The position numbers and the translations under genes were made by a program. The notes beneath the pieces were generated by a model. That model did no database searches. It saw only the letters and a list, made by a program, of their open reading frames with translations, and was not told the DNA's origin. 64,000 nucleotides of DNA, from NCBI RefSeq assembly GCF_002812705.1, contig NZ_CP025030.1, forward strand, positions 5,580,001 to 5,644,000, written 5' to 3'. This document shows positions 1-10,444 of the stretch, piece after piece. Source of the DNA: Achromobacter spanius (GTDB lineage Bacteria > Pseudomonadota > Gammaproteobacteria > Burkholderiales > Burkholderiaceae_B). Numbering within the stretch: the first letter of the stretch is position 1; every line of letters begins with the position of its first letter.

Positions 1-2
1 AT

Positions 3-1415
3 CTGTCCACCCTGGTGGCCTGGGACGCGGACCTGGGTTCGCACGTCTATATCGAAAACGCCGATCTGGTGATGCGCGGCAACACCGTCATCCACGCCGG
101 CACCGGCTATACGGGCCCGGCCGACAGCGTCGTGCCGGGTAGCGGCCTGATGGCCATGCCGGGCCTGGTCAACGTCCACACCCATCCGTCATCCGAACCC
201 GGCAACCGCGGCCTGCTGGAAGAGTTGGGCAGCGACAAGCTCGGCCAAAGCTCGCTGTACGAATACATGCCCGTGTTCCGCATGGGTATTGAAACCGCGC
301 AATATTCCAACCAGGTCGCCGTGTCCGAGATGCTGCTGTCGGGCGTGACCACCTTTGTCGATATGTCGCTGCCGCGTCCGGGCTGGGCCGACGTGGTGGC
401 GGGCACCGGCATCCGGGGCGTGCTGGGCCCGATGTTCCGCTCGGCCGCCTGGCGCACCACCGACGGCCACTCGGTGGAATACACCTGGGACGAGGCCGCC
501 GCCGTCAAATCCTTTGAAGCCGCGCTGGACGTGGTGGACAGCGCCGTCAAGCACCCCAGCGGCCGCCTGTCCGCCATGCTGTGCCCGTCGCAGGTGGATA
601 CCTGCTCGCCCGAACTCTTGAAAGAGGCGCACGCCGCCGCGCGGCGCCTGGGCATACCCATGCAGATCCACGCCGCGCAAAGCGTGGTGGAATTTTCCGA
701 GATGACGCGCCGCCACGGCCGCACGCCCATCGAATGGCTGGACGACCAGGGCCTGCTTGACCCGGACCTGATCATCGGCCACGGCATTTTCCTGAACGAC
801 CATCGCACGCTGTACTGGCCGCATGCCGATGACTTCGGCCTGCTGCAACGCTCGGGCGCGCATGTGGCGCACTGTCCCACCGTGTTCGTGCGCCGTGGCA
901 TCGCGCTGACATTCCTGGGCCGTTACCTGCGTGCCGGCATCAACGTGGGCCTGGGCACCGACACCTTCCCGCACAACATGCTGGATGAGATGCGCCTGGC
1001 CTGCTATGTGGCTCGCCTGCAAGCCGGCCATTTCCGCGCGGCGTCCACCGAAGAGGTGTTCAACGCCGCCACGGTGAATGGCGCCAAGATGCTGGGCCGC
1101 GACGACATCGGTCGCATCGCGGTGGGCGGCAAAGCCGACTTTTCGCTGGTCGACCTGTCGCACCCCTACATGCGCCCCGGCCGCGAGCCGCTGCGCAGCC
1201 TGATCTATTCGGCCGGTGACCGCGCCATTCGCGATGTGTATGTGGACGGCGAACAAGTGGTCAAGAACGGCCAACTGCTGACCATCGATATCGAACACTG
1301 CATGCAGGAAGTGGAACGCGCCCAGGCGCAGACCATTGCAACAGTGTCGCAGCGCGACTATGCGGGCCGCGACATCGACGCCATGTCGCCGCGCGTGTTC
1401 CCCAGCCGCGCCTAA
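3..1415 (+). CDS. Amidohydrolase (AtzA/TrzN/SsnA-type), 5' end outside window
   Basis: The reading frame is open from the first bases of the window, so the true start lies upstream; a GTG at 15 is only an internal candidate. It reads as a metal-dependent amidohydrolase of the ATZ/TRZ/cytosine-deaminase type: a small beta-sandwich start, the metal-binding NVHTHP motif early (H55/H57 counted from the GTG), then [15 protein letters not shown] and GTDTFPHN, which supply the remaining His and Asp metal/catalytic ligands. Such enzymes hydrolyse C-N or C-halogen bonds on N-heterocycles or amidines; the substrate cannot be told from sequence. The stop lies 12 bp before a peptide-type ABC ATPase start, so the two are probably co-transcribed. 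With the hydantoin genes nearby, a role in scavenging nitrogen from cyclic amides is plausible but inferred. Confidence 0.85.
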   Translation: MSTLVAWDADLGSHVYIENADLVMRGNTVIHAGTGYTGPADSVVPGSGLMAMPGLVNVHTHPSSEPGNRGLLEELGSDKLGQSSLYEYMPVFRMGIETAQYSNQVAVSEMLLSGVTTFVDMSLPRPGWADVVAGTGIRGVLGPMFRSAAWRTTDGHSVEYTWDEAAAVKSFEAALDVVDSAVKHPSGRLSAMLCPSQVDTCSPELLKEAHAAARRLGIPMQIHAAQSVVEFSEMTRRHGRTPIEWLDDQGLLDPDLIIGHGIFLNDHRTLYWPHADDFGLLQRSGAHVAHCPTVFVRRGIALTFLGRYLRAGINVGLGTDTFPHNMLDEMRLACYVARLQAGHFRAASTEEVFNAATVNGAKMLGRDDIGRIAVGGKADFSLVDLSHPYMRPGREPLRSLIYSAGDRAIRDVYVDGEQVVKNGQLLTIDIEHCMQEVERAQAQTIATVSQRDYAGRDIDAMSPRVFPSRA

Positions 1416-1427
1416 CGGAGAGTTTTG

Positions 1428-3188
<1,761 letters not shown>

Positions 3189-3231
3189 TGGTTGCGCGCG
3201 ATAGAAGGCGTGGTTCTTGTCATCGCCTTGC

Positions 3232-3274
3232 CGCGCTACACCCATCCTACAAAGCGTAGGATGGGTGTAGCGCG
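3232..3274. terminator. Perfect 19-bp hairpin between convergent genes
   Basis: Two 19-bp arms (3232-3250 and 3256-3274) are exact reverse complements around the 5-base loop AAAGC. The arm sequence CGCGCTACACCCATCCTAC is the end of a dispersed repeat found elsewhere in the window. It lies between the ABC ATPase (+) and the racemase (-), so a bidirectional terminator role is likely. There is no T-run, so termination itself is inferred. Confidence 0.6.
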
Positions 3275-3319
3275 AGAAACCCTTCAAAAGGACGAGCCCC
3301 CCAACGCGCAAACCCATCA
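3256..3319 (+). repeat. Dispersed ~66-bp palindromic element, copy A
   Basis: It begins GTAGGATGGGTGTAGCGCG and ends CGCAAACCCATCA. The two ends are imperfect inverted repeats of each other (GATGGGT..CGCG versus CGCG..ACCCATC). Three further copies of 64-67 bp occur at 3330, 7900 (inverted) and 25065. This copy has an extra perfect inverted arm on its left, forming the hairpin at 3232-3274. Confidence 0.7.
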
Positions 3320-3329
3320 CCCACCCCCC

Positions 3330-3396
3330 GTAGGATGGGTGAAGCGCGCACGATTCGGCATCCGTAAACCGCCCGCCAATCGCGCGTAACCCATCA
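3330..3396 (+). repeat. Dispersed ~66-bp palindromic element, copy B
   Basis: It starts GTAGGATGGGTGAAGCGCG and ends CGCGCGTAACCCATCA, 67 bp, in tandem with copy A only 10 bp away. The middle is unrelated to the other copies; only the ends are conserved. It fills the space just downstream of the racemase gene stop. Confidence 0.7.
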
Positions 3397-3405
3397 CCCC
3401 CCCAA

Positions 3406-4059
3406 TCACACCAAAACCCGCCCCGCCGCCATTCCCACCGCCGCCTGCGTCGGCTCCACCACCGGCAACCGGCAAGCGTCTTCCAGCCGGCCACGCAGGT
3501 CGGCCATGCCGGCGCAGCCCATGATCAGCACCTCGGCGCCGTGCGCATCGCGCAGCGTCTTGCCCACTGTCACCATGCGCGCAAAGGCCAGCTCGGCGTC
3601 GGCCAACTCGCTGACTTTCATATCCAGCGACAACTCCGCGCAAATGCGATCCGCCACCCCCATCGACCTGAAATACCGAAGATGCCTGGGAATCGACGCC
3701 CTCGCAATCGCAATAACTCCGATGCGGGTCGCCATGCTCATGGCCGTCAGCACCGAACACTCACCAATACCCAGCACCGGCGCCGGCACCAGATCCCGCA
3801 GTCCATGCAGGCCGGGGTCGCTGAAGCACGCGACGATGAATGCGTCGGTGGCAGCCGCCTCTTGCACAAACAACCGCGCCATCGGCGCAATGCAGGCGTC
3901 GGCTTCGGCCTGCGTCTGGATGCCGGCCGGGCCGCCCGTGGAAGTCAGGCAGCGAAACGCCAACGGCAGGCGTTGGAACGGTGCGACCGCGCGTTCGATA
4001 GCTTCCGTCACACCGGTCAAGGAGTTCGGGTTAACGAGAGTGATGCGAGCGTTGGACAT
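3406..4059 (-). CDS. Asp/Glu/hydantoin racemase family protein
   Basis: A protein of 217 residues with the family hallmarks: N-terminal ITLVNPNS, a first catalytic-cysteine segment VACFSDPG and a second one, MGCAGMADL. These two cysteines act as the acid/base pair in aspartate/glutamate and hydantoin racemases. The ATG at 4059 (protein starts MSNARIT) is preferred over an upstream in-frame start at 4107, because the extra 16 residues look non-coding and the family starts with this strand. In a locus that also encodes a D-hydantoinase and a D-carbamoylase, it most likely racemises 5-substituted hydantoins so both enantiomers can be used. It is divergent from the LysR gene at 4136, and the 76-bp gap is the likely shared control region. 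Allantoin or aspartate racemase are alternatives. Confidence 0.85.
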   Translation of the reverse strand: MSNARITLVNPNSLTGVTEAIERAVAPFQRLPLAFRCLTSTGGPAGIQTQAEADACIAPMARLFVQEAAATDAFIVACFSDPGLHGLRDLVPAPVLGIGECSVLTAMSMATRIGVIAIARASIPRHLRYFRSMGVADRICAELSLDMKVSELADAELAFARMVTVGKTLRDAHGAEVLIMGCAGMADLRGRLEDACRLPVVEPTQAAVGMAAGRVLV

Positions 4060-4135
4060 GATTGAGTAGAATCCCTGCAAAGAAGCGGACACGCGCTGTG
4101 CGCGCACCGCTCAGGTCAAGAGGAAAGAAAGCAGC

Positions 4136-5083
4136 ATGTCGGAATTACCCCGGAATGTCCGGTCTGGCCCACTAAACCTGCGGCAGATCGAGGTGTTTCA
4201 CGCCATCATGATCACGGGATCGCTCAGCGCCGCGGGGCGGCTGCTGCATGTGACGCAACCCGCCATCAGCCGAGTACTGGCGTCGATAGAACTGCGTCTG
4301 GGATACGCGCTGTTTGAACGGTTCAAAGGCCGTCTGCATCCCACCAAGGAAGCGCGCAAACTTTTCCAGGAAGTGGAATCCATTCAGGCTGGCGTCAACC
4401 GCTTGAACGACATGGCCGCCGGTTTGGCGGGCCATGGCGGTGGCCTGGTCAGCGTGGTGTCCAGCCCCAGCTTCGGCGAATGGCTGATTCCAGCGGCCAC
4501 CGCAAAGTTCTGCGCCCGCAATCCCGGCGTGCGCATCCGCTACCGGCCGCTGGGCATGGACGCGCTGCTGCCCCAACTGCTGCTGGGGCATGCGGACATT
4601 GCCATCTCCACGTTCAAGCCCGAACACCCCAACCTGATCACCAGCGAACTCGCGCAAGGCGAAATCGTCTGCGTGCTGCGCGCCGGCCATCGGCTGGCGC
4701 GAGAAAGCGTCATCAAGCCGGCAATGCTGGCGGGCGAGATGCTGGTGGGCTACGGCCGCGACACGCCACTGGGCGAAACCCTGCACAACTACCTGGGTCC
4801 GCAAATCACCCCGGCCATCGAGGTGCGCTCGTCCCAGACGGCGTGCTCGTTCGTGCGCCAGGGCGTCGGCGTGGCCCTGGTGGATTCTTACGGCCTCACG
4901 GATACGCTGATGCACGGCATCGTGGTGCGTCGTATCGAGCCAGCGATTTCGCTCTCGGTGCACGTGTCCCATTCCCGGATTGAACCTCCGCCATCCATTG
5001 CCAAGGCCTTCCTGGCGCAGTTTTCCCAGATCGTAAAAAAAGAATTGCCTGCAATGACGCAGGCAATCATCAACCGGGCTTAA
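4136..5083 (+). CDS. LysR-type transcriptional regulator (hydantoin locus)
   Basis: A regulator of 315 residues. The N-terminal winged HTH is clear (about residues 15-75: LRQIEVFHAIMITGSLSAAG, then TQPAISRVLASIE), followed by a periplasmic-binding-like effector domain. AGGAAAG precedes the ATG. It is transcribed away from the racemase and toward the carbamoylase; its last 4 bp overlap the end of the leftward carbamoylase gene at 5080. This position, between racemase and carbamoylase/hydantoinase, makes it the natural regulator of the hydantoin genes, with the D-amino acid, carbamoyl compound or hydantoin as possible inducer. The target is inferred from position only. Confidence 0.9.
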   Translation: MSELPRNVRSGPLNLRQIEVFHAIMITGSLSAAGRLLHVTQPAISRVLASIELRLGYALFERFKGRLHPTKEARKLFQEVESIQAGVNRLNDMAAGLAGHGGGLVSVVSSPSFGEWLIPAATAKFCARNPGVRIRYRPLGMDALLPQLLLGHADIAISTFKPEHPNLITSELAQGEIVCVLRAGHRLARESVIKPAMLAGEMLVGYGRDTPLGETLHNYLGPQITPAIEVRSSQTACSFVRQGVGVALVDSYGLTDTLMHGIVVRRIEPAISLSVHVSHSRIEPPPSIAKAFLAQFSQIVKKELPAMTQAIINRA

Positions 5084-6039
5084 ACCACTTCCGGCACGGG
5101 CAGCGGGTCGCCCGCGCCCGTGCGCTCGGTGATCAGCTTGTAGTGATGCGGGCTGCGATGCTTGGCGAAATTGAAGACGTGTTCGCGGAAGGTCTGGCCC
5201 ATGCCCAGATCGATCTTCGCGGTAATGACTTCGTCTTCCTCGCCGCTGGAACGTGCCACGATCTCACCGGACGGCGCCACGATCATCGAACTGCCGATCA
5301 TGTGGTGACCGTCTTCATGGCCGCATTTGGCGGCGGCGCCGACCCACACCGCATTCTGATAGGCGCTGGCCTGCAACACGATCTCGTGCGTGGTGGTGCG
5401 CCAGTGCGCGGGTTCGTCCCAGTGGATATTCAGCGACGGCGTGTTGTAGCCCAGCACGATCAGCTCGGCGCTTTGCAGCGACATCACGCGGTACGTCTCG
5501 GGCCAGCGGCGGTCATTGCACAAGCACATGCCGATCTTGACGTCGTTGGTCTCCCACACGCCAAAGCCCAGATCCCCCACTTCAAAGAACTTCTTCTCCA
5601 GATGCTGGAACGGCGCATCCACCTTGTGGTCCGAATGGCCCGGCAGATGGATCTTGCGGTACTTGCCGATGATCTTCGCGCTGCGGTCCACCAGGATGGC
5701 GGTGTTGAACTGACGGCCTTCCGGCGTCACTTCCGCATAGCCCAGGTAGAAGCCGATGCCCAGCTCGCGCGCCGTGTCGAACAGCGGCTGCACATCGGCA
5801 TTGGGCATGGACTTTTCAAAATAGCGGTCCACGGCTTCGGCGTCTTCCATCCAGTAGCGCGGGAAGAAGGTCGTCAGCGCCAATTCCGGGAACACGACAA
5901 ATTCCGCCTTGCGACCAGCGGCCTCGCGCATCATCTCGACCAGGCGGCGCACGACCACCGCGCGGGTGTCGGCAAGGTTCACGGCGCCCATCTGGGCGAC
6001 CGCCAGGCCCATCTTGCGGGCGGGGGATGCGTTACTCAC
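5080..6039 (-). CDS. N-carbamoyl-D-amino-acid hydrolase (nitrilase superfamily)
   Basis: A protein of 319 residues with strong resemblance to Agrobacterium-type D-carbamoylases: FPELALTTFFPRYW with catalytic Glu (about E52), YRKIHLPGH with catalytic Lys (about K129) and CNDRRWPETYRVM with the nucleophile Cys (about C174), plus the NTPS and EHVFNFAKHR segments of this subfamily. It hydrolyses N-carbamoyl-D-amino acids to the D-amino acid, CO2 and ammonia in the cytoplasm. The start is a GTG at 6039 (GTG AGT AAC GCA) with GGAG upstream. It lies 68 bp downstream of the hydantoinase gene on the same strand, so the two steps (ring opening, then decarbamoylation) are probably one operon. Its 3' end overlaps the convergent LysR gene by 4 bp. 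Beta-ureidopropionase is less likely given the D-carbamoylase-specific motifs. Confidence 0.9.
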   Translation of the reverse strand: MSNASPARKMGLAVAQMGAVNLADTRAVVVRRLVEMMREAAGRKAEFVVFPELALTTFFPRYWMEDAEAVDRYFEKSMPNADVQPLFDTARELGIGFYLGYAEVTPEGRQFNTAILVDRSAKIIGKYRKIHLPGHSDHKVDAPFQHLEKKFFEVGDLGFGVWETNDVKIGMCLCNDRRWPETYRVMSLQSAELIVLGYNTPSLNIHWDEPAHWRTTTHEIVLQASAYQNAVWVGAAAKCGHEDGHHMIGSSMIVAPSGEIVARSSGEEDEVITAKIDLGMGQTFREHVFNFAKHRSPHHYKLITERTGAGDPLPVPEVV

Positions 6040-6107
6040 GATGTCAATCTCCAGGAGTTCTTATCGAATGGTGTTCAAGTGCAATGCGCCGGGGATCACA
6101 GCTCGAT

Positions 6108-7577
6108 CTACGGCTCAACCATGTTGGGAAAAATCTTGCGCAGCAAGGCGGCGCGCGGCGAGATCTCACGCGCTTTTTGCAGCGGGGCAGGCAAGCCGCG
6201 CGCAATGAAACGCCCGCGTCCACGTTCGGCGTGCAGCACGCCGTCGTCCACAATCACTTCGCCCCGGCTGATCACGGTGGTGGGCCAACCGGTCACCGTG
6301 CGCCCTTCATACGGCGTATAGCCCACGTTGTCGTGCAGACCATCAGCGGTCAACGCGACAACACGCTCGGGGTCCCAGATGGCGATGTCGGCATCCGCGC
6401 CGACGGAAATCGTGCCCTTCTTCGGATACAGACCGTACATGCGGGCGTGGTTGGTAGATGTCAGTTGCACGAATTGCTGCAAGCTCAGCCGGCCGCTGCG
6501 CACGCCTTCGGAAAACAGCAACGGCATGCGCACTTCCAACCCCGGCAGGCCGTTGGCGATCTGCTTGAAGGTGGTGGCGTCGCCGGCGGGCAGCTTGCCC
6601 GACTCGTCGTAGCGGTACGGCGCATGGTCGGACGACAACAGCGCCAGCGTGCCGCTGTCCAGGCTTTGCCACAGCGCCTGCTGCGACACCGGATCGCGCG
6701 GCGGCGGACTGCAGCAGAACTTGGCGCCTTCGACGCCGGGAATATCAATATCTTCCGCCGTCAGCAGCAGGTAGTGCGGGCAAGTCTCGCCGTACACCGG
6801 CGCACCCAGCGTCTGCGCGGCATGGATCGCCTGCGCCCCGCCCTGGGTCGACACGTGCACGATCAGCACCGGCACTTCCAGCACGGACGCCAGGCTGATG
6901 GCGCGCTGCGTGGCTTCGTTCTCGGCAATAGGGTCGTGACTGACCGCGTGGTACTTCGGCGCCGTGTGGCCCGCGGCCAGCAGATGACGCGCAATCCAGC
7001 TGATCACGTCATTGTTCTCGGCGTGCACCATCGGCAAGGCGCCTTCGCGCGCGGCGATGGCGAACACATCCAGCAACTGCTTGTCGTCCAGCTTCAGCTT
7101 GTCGTAGGTCATGAAGACCTTGAACGACGTGATGCCGGCGCGGATGAGTTCGGGCAGATCGTGGTTGAGCGTCTGCGGCGTGGGGTCGGAGATGATCAGG
7201 TGATAGCTGAAGTCGATGACCGACTTCGCGGCGGCCGAGGCGGCATAGTCATCCGCCACCTGGCGCAGCGACTGGCCCCGGTGCTGGGCAGCGAACGGAA
7301 CGATAGTGGTGTTGCCACCATGGGCCGCGGACACGGATGCGCTGTACCAGTCATCGGCGCACAGCACGCCCATGCTGGACAGTTGTTCAACGTGGCAGTG
7401 GCTATCGATGCCACCGGGCATGACCAGTCGACCGGCGACGTCGATGGCGCGTTTGCCTGGCGGCAGCGTCGTGGAAATCGCGGTGATAACGCCGTCGACA
7501 ATGCCGATATCACCCATGAAATCGGCTTCCGCCGTGATGATGCGGCCGTTGTGCAGAGTCAGATCGAAGTCGGTCAT
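6108..7577 (-). CDS. D-hydantoinase / dihydropyrimidinase
   Basis: A cyclic-amide hydrolase of 489 residues. Metal-binding GGIDSHCHVEQ lies near residue 60, the carboxylated lysine segment is SFKVFMTYDK, further ligands lie in VLIVHVS and GETCPHYLLL, and the aspartate is in SSDHAPY. The protein is read from the ATG at 7577 (MTDFDLTLHNG); an upstream in-frame start at 7652 would add 25 residues that do not fit the family. No strong Shine-Dalgarno is visible. The enzyme opens 5-substituted hydantoins or dihydropyrimidines to N-carbamoyl acids, which the downstream carbamoylase then cleaves. Because the partner is of the D-carbamoylase type, D-hydantoinase is favoured over uracil-catabolic dihydropyrimidinase. 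Confidence 0.92.
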   Translation of the reverse strand: MTDFDLTLHNGRIITAEADFMGDIGIVDGVITAISTTLPPGKRAIDVAGRLVMPGGIDSHCHVEQLSSMGVLCADDWYSASVSAAHGGNTTIVPFAAQHRGQSLRQVADDYAASAAAKSVIDFSYHLIISDPTPQTLNHDLPELIRAGITSFKVFMTYDKLKLDDKQLLDVFAIAAREGALPMVHAENNDVISWIARHLLAAGHTAPKYHAVSHDPIAENEATQRAISLASVLEVPVLIVHVSTQGGAQAIHAAQTLGAPVYGETCPHYLLLTAEDIDIPGVEGAKFCCSPPPRDPVSQQALWQSLDSGTLALLSSDHAPYRYDESGKLPAGDATTFKQIANGLPGLEVRMPLLFSEGVRSGRLSLQQFVQLTSTNHARMYGLYPKKGTISVGADADIAIWDPERVVALTADGLHDNVGYTPYEGRTVTGWPTTVISRGEVIVDDGVLHAERGRGRFIARGLPAPLQKAREISPRAALLRKIFPNMVEP

Positions 7578-7899
7578 GTGGGGAAGGGACACAAGGATTG
7601 CATGCCGTGACGCGCCGGATGGCGGGCACGGCTTAAGGTAGGAAGCATGCATGCGTCCGGAAAAATCCGATACCGCAAGGAAACGCTGCGCGTTGGGCGC
7701 CGGCGGGGGTGGGCGTTGTGGCTAAGGGGTTGATTGGATTGATGTTTCGAGGGTGGGCGGGGATGGCGACAGCGGCCACGCATAACCGTGGATCATGGGC
7801 GCTGTGCAAAGTTTTATATCGGGTTTCCCCTCGATATCGGGGCATGTGCCGTTCGACCGGCGCGTCGTAGTGGCGTTGGTGTTGGTGTTGGGGGGATGG

Positions 7900-7965
7900 T
7901 GATGGGTTGCGCGCGTTGCGCAGCCGATTTCGCGTGGCGGGTGTGCCGCGCTTCACCCATCCTAC
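7900..7965 (-). repeat. Dispersed ~66-bp palindromic element, copy C (inverted)
   Basis: On the plus strand it reads TGATGGGTTGCGCG at the left and CGCGCTTCACCCATCCTAC at the right, the exact reverse of copies B and D. It is 66 bp long, with an unrelated centre. Confidence 0.7.
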
Positions 7966-8208
7966 AAAGTACCGTCGGACGCGATGCCAAAAGAGGCCGC
8001 CCGCGCGGCCGGCTTTGGCGGCCCTGCACACTCTTCCAATCCAACACCAGCCCCCAGAAGCATGCCAAGCACACCACCCGCCCCAGCGACCGACAAGTTT
8101 CCGTGGCGCAGCTCGGGGTGGTGGCGGCCTGGTGGCGCGGGGAGTCGATAAGCCCGAGGGAATCCGAAGGCAGCCGCCGCAGGCGGCAACGAGGATGACA
8201 AGGGGGCA

Positions 8209-8230
8209 GTCCGGAGCGAAGGCTCCGGAC
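8209..8230. other. 9-bp stem-loop (GAAG loop)
   Basis: GTCCGGAGC pairs perfectly with GCTCCGGAC around GAAG. There is no following T-run, so it may be a weak terminator, part of a repeat family or an RNA structure. A second small hairpin (GCCGCC/GGCGGC) sits 21 bp to the left. Confidence 0.5.
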
Positions 8231-8270
8231 CGCAATCGTTGACCCGCGCCGCCAGGACGCCGCCGCCCCG

Positions 8271-8396
8271 GGCGTCTAAAGAACCACGCCCAGGCATATC
8301 AAGAACCACGCCGCGTGCATCTCTAGAATCACACCCCGGGCGTCTCAAGAACCACACCCCCGTGCGCCCCAAGAACCACGTCCCAAGCATTTCAAG
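8271..8396. repeat. Degenerate ~23-bp tandem repeat upstream of the sensor kinase
   Basis: Five copies of a unit beginning AAGAACCAC (one is TAGAATCAC) start at 8279, 8301, 8324, 8347 and 8371, with a partial sixth at 8394; spacing is 22-24 bp. Between them lie variable GC-rich segments of the type GCCCAGGCATATC. The array ends about 95 bp before the kinase ATG. Confidence 0.6.
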
Positions 8397-8490
8397 CCCC
8401 CCGCACACCAAGGGCATTCCCTCACGCCCTCCACACCAAGCCTCCCGTACACTCCCCAAAAATCCGCCCCGCGCCGCAATAAACCCCACC

Positions 8491-9633
8491 ATGTTCGCCG
8501 ACCTGAACCATCTATCCCATCACGCCGCCTGGCGTCGCCAGTTGGAAATGCTGCTGGAATCCGCTGGCGAAGGCATTTACGGGATTGATCTGCGTGGCCG
8601 TTGCATCTTCATCAACGGCGCCGGCGCCACCTTGCTGGGCTACACCCCCGACGAAGTCGTTGGCCGCAACATGCACTACCTCATCCATCACTCCCACGCC
8701 AACCGCGCCCTGATGCCCGTGCATGACTGCCGCATCTTCCAGGCCTTTCGCGAAGGCCGCGGCGTGCGCGTGGACGACGAAGTGCTCTGGCGCCGCGACG
8801 GTTCCTGCTTTGATGCCCAATACGCCTCCTACCCCATCCGCAACGAACAGGAAGTTGTCGGCGCCGTCGTCACGTTTTCAGACATCACCGACCGCAAGCG
8901 CATCGAACGTGAACTGCACAGCACCCAGGCCCTGCTGGAACGCCGCGTCGGCGAACGCACCGCCGAACTCAGCAACGCCCATGATTCCCTGCGGCGCCTG
9001 TCCTCCCACCTATCCACCCTGCGCGAAGAAGAACGCACCCACATCGCCCGCAACATCCATGACGACCTGGGCGCCTCCTTCACCGCCCTGCAACTGGACC
9101 TGAACTGGCTGCGCCGCCAACTCGGCGCCACGCCCGCCCTGCAAACCCACGTCGACCGCATGCTGGAAGTCACCCAGACCGCCATGGGCGCCACCCGCCG
9201 CATCCTCAGCGACCTGCGCCCCGTCGTCCTTGACCATCTGGGCCTGTGGGCCGCCCTGGAAACCCTGCTGCAAGACCTGCAAACCCGCACCGGCCTGCAA
9301 TGCCGCTACCTGTGCCCGCCCGACACCGAACGCCGCCGCCTTGACCGCAACGCCGAGATCGCCGTCTACCGCATCGTCCAGGAACTGCTGACCAACGTGC
9401 AGCGTCACGCCTGCGCCCGCAGCGTCAGCGTCAGCGCCGTCTGGAGCGACGACGGCCTGCTGCTTACCGTGGAAGACGACGGCATCGGCATGCAACTGCC
9501 CGAAGCCCGCCACACCTTCGGCATCCTTGGCATGCGCGAACGTGCCCGCGGCATCGGCGGAGACCTTGCCCTGGACAGCGCCCCCGGCGCCGGCATGCGC
9601 GCCCGCCTGCGCCTGAATCCTACCCGCGCCTGA
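8491..9633 (+). CDS. PAS-domain sensor histidine kinase (NarX/DegS-type, soluble)
   Basis: A kinase of 380 residues when read from the ATG at 8491 (MFADLNHL). The frame is open to 8239, but that stretch overlaps the tandem repeat and is low-complexity Pro/Arg, so it is not included. PAS/PAC domain at about 18-135, coiled coil at about 135-180, HisKA_3 H-box EERTHIARNIHDDLG with phospho-acceptor near H190, and HATPase with VEDDGIGM and FGILGMRERARGIGG. There is no membrane segment, so it senses something in the cytoplasm. The gene for a NarL-type response regulator follows 36 bp downstream, and the two should form one two-component system. The adjacent cyanate transporter/cyanase genes are the likely target; the signal is unknown. 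Confidence 0.88.
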   Translation: MFADLNHLSHHAAWRRQLEMLLESAGEGIYGIDLRGRCIFINGAGATLLGYTPDEVVGRNMHYLIHHSHANRALMPVHDCRIFQAFREGRGVRVDDEVLWRRDGSCFDAQYASYPIRNEQEVVGAVVTFSDITDRKRIERELHSTQALLERRVGERTAELSNAHDSLRRLSSHLSTLREEERTHIARNIHDDLGASFTALQLDLNWLRRQLGATPALQTHVDRMLEVTQTAMGATRRILSDLRPVVLDHLGLWAALETLLQDLQTRTGLQCRYLCPPDTERRRLDRNAEIAVYRIVQELLTNVQRHACARSVSVSAVWSDDGLLLTVEDDGIGMQLPEARHTFGILGMRERARGIGGDLALDSAPGAGMRARLRLNPTRA

Positions 9634-9669
9634 ATCCCGCCTGCGCCTGAACCCTACTTGTCCCGCCCC

Positions 9670-10308
9670 ATGGCCCTGAACCTGCTCATCGTCGACGACC
9701 ACCTCATCATCCGCCGTGGCCTGGCCCGCATCCTGGAAGAAGACCCGCGCGTCGCCCTCGTACACGAAGCCGCCGACGCCCCTTCCGCCCTGCGCGCCCT
9801 GCGCCAGACCCGTTACGACGCCATGGTGCTGGACGTGGCCCTGGGCGAACGCGACGGGCTCGACGTCCTGAAAACCGTGCGCGCCGACTACCCCGCCCTG
9901 GGCGTCGTCATGCTGTCCGTCTACCCCGAAACCCAGTTCGCCGTGCGCGCCCTGCGCACCGGCGCCCACGCCTACCTGAACAAAGGCTGCGACCCCGACG
10001 AACTGCTGTCCGCCCTGATCAACGCCGCCGCCGGCAAGCTCTACGTCACCCCCACCGTGGCCGAACTGCTGGCCCACACCGTGCGCCAAGACAGCACCCG
10101 CCCCCCGCACGAACAACTGTCCAACCGCGAATTCCAGGTCTTGCAATTGCTGGTGGCCGGCCGTTCGGTATCCGCCATCGGCGAACAGCTGGCCCTGTCG
10201 GTCAACACCATCTCCACCTACCGCAGCCGCATCTTCGAAAAGCTCGGCGTGCGCACGCTCGTGGAACTGGTGGCCTACGCCAACACGCACCACCTGGGTG
10301 CGCTGTAG
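9670..10308 (+). CDS. NarL/FixJ-family response regulator
   Basis: A regulator of 212 residues from the ATG at 9670 (an in-frame TTG at 9658 would add four residues). Receiver domain: acidic pair VDDH at about 9-11, phospho-acceptor D55 in MVLDVALGERDG, conserved Lys in AYLNKGC. C-terminal LuxR-type HTH: LSNREFQVLQLLVAGRSVSA then LALSVNTISTYRSRIFEKLG. Partner of the kinase just upstream. It ends 136 bp before the cyanate-transporter binding protein gene on the same strand, so it may activate that cluster; E. coli instead uses the LysR protein CynR. Confidence 0.9.
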   Translation: MALNLLIVDDHLIIRRGLARILEEDPRVALVHEAADAPSALRALRQTRYDAMVLDVALGERDGLDVLKTVRADYPALGVVMLSVYPETQFAVRALRTGAHAYLNKGCDPDELLSALINAAAGKLYVTPTVAELLAHTVRQDSTRPPHEQLSNREFQVLQLLVAGRSVSAIGEQLALSVNTISTYRSRIFEKLGVRTLVELVAYANTHHLGAL

Positions 10309-10343
10309 CCACCTTGCGCACCAGCACGGCGCAGCGTCGCACC

Positions 10344-10365
10344 GCGTAGTAGACCCCCTACACGC
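10344..10365. promoter_or_regulatory. Imperfect dyad upstream of cyanate cluster, candidate operator
   Basis: GCGTAGTAGACC is followed by CCCTACACGC, with GCGT/ACGC outer arms and GTAG/CTAC inner arms. It is the only dyad seen in the 136-bp gap between the response regulator and the ABC binding-protein gene. Its use by the NarL-type regulator is a guess from position. Confidence 0.25.
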
Positions 10366-10444
10366 ATATCGTCGAACCGGGGATACCGGCCCCGCGCACC
10401 CGGCCCCATGATGGCTCCAATCCCCCTCTGGCCGGAGCCATCCC

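Larger units (their letters stand above)
7578..8490. other. Long intergenic region with repeats and hairpins, no convincing gene
   Basis: Open frames exist on both strands here, but they are proline/arginine-rich with no recognisable domain and look like high-GC background. What can be seen: an inverted copy of the dispersed 66-bp element (7900-7965), a GCCGCC-GCA-GGCGGC hairpin (8173-8187), a 9-bp-stem hairpin with a GAAG loop (8209-8230) and a degenerate ~23-bp tandem array (8271-8396). It separates the hydantoinase start from the kinase start, so promoters for both should lie here; none is obvious. Confidence 0.6.

Noticed and set aside
7633..8235. Open frames on both strands in the hydantoinase-kinase gap
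   Set aside because: Low-complexity Arg/Pro content, overlap with repeats and hairpins, no ribosome-binding site or known motif.
8239..8490. N-terminal extension of the sensor kinase
   Set aside because: Encodes Pro/Arg-rich sequence generated by the tandem repeat; the PAS domain starts after the ATG at 8491.
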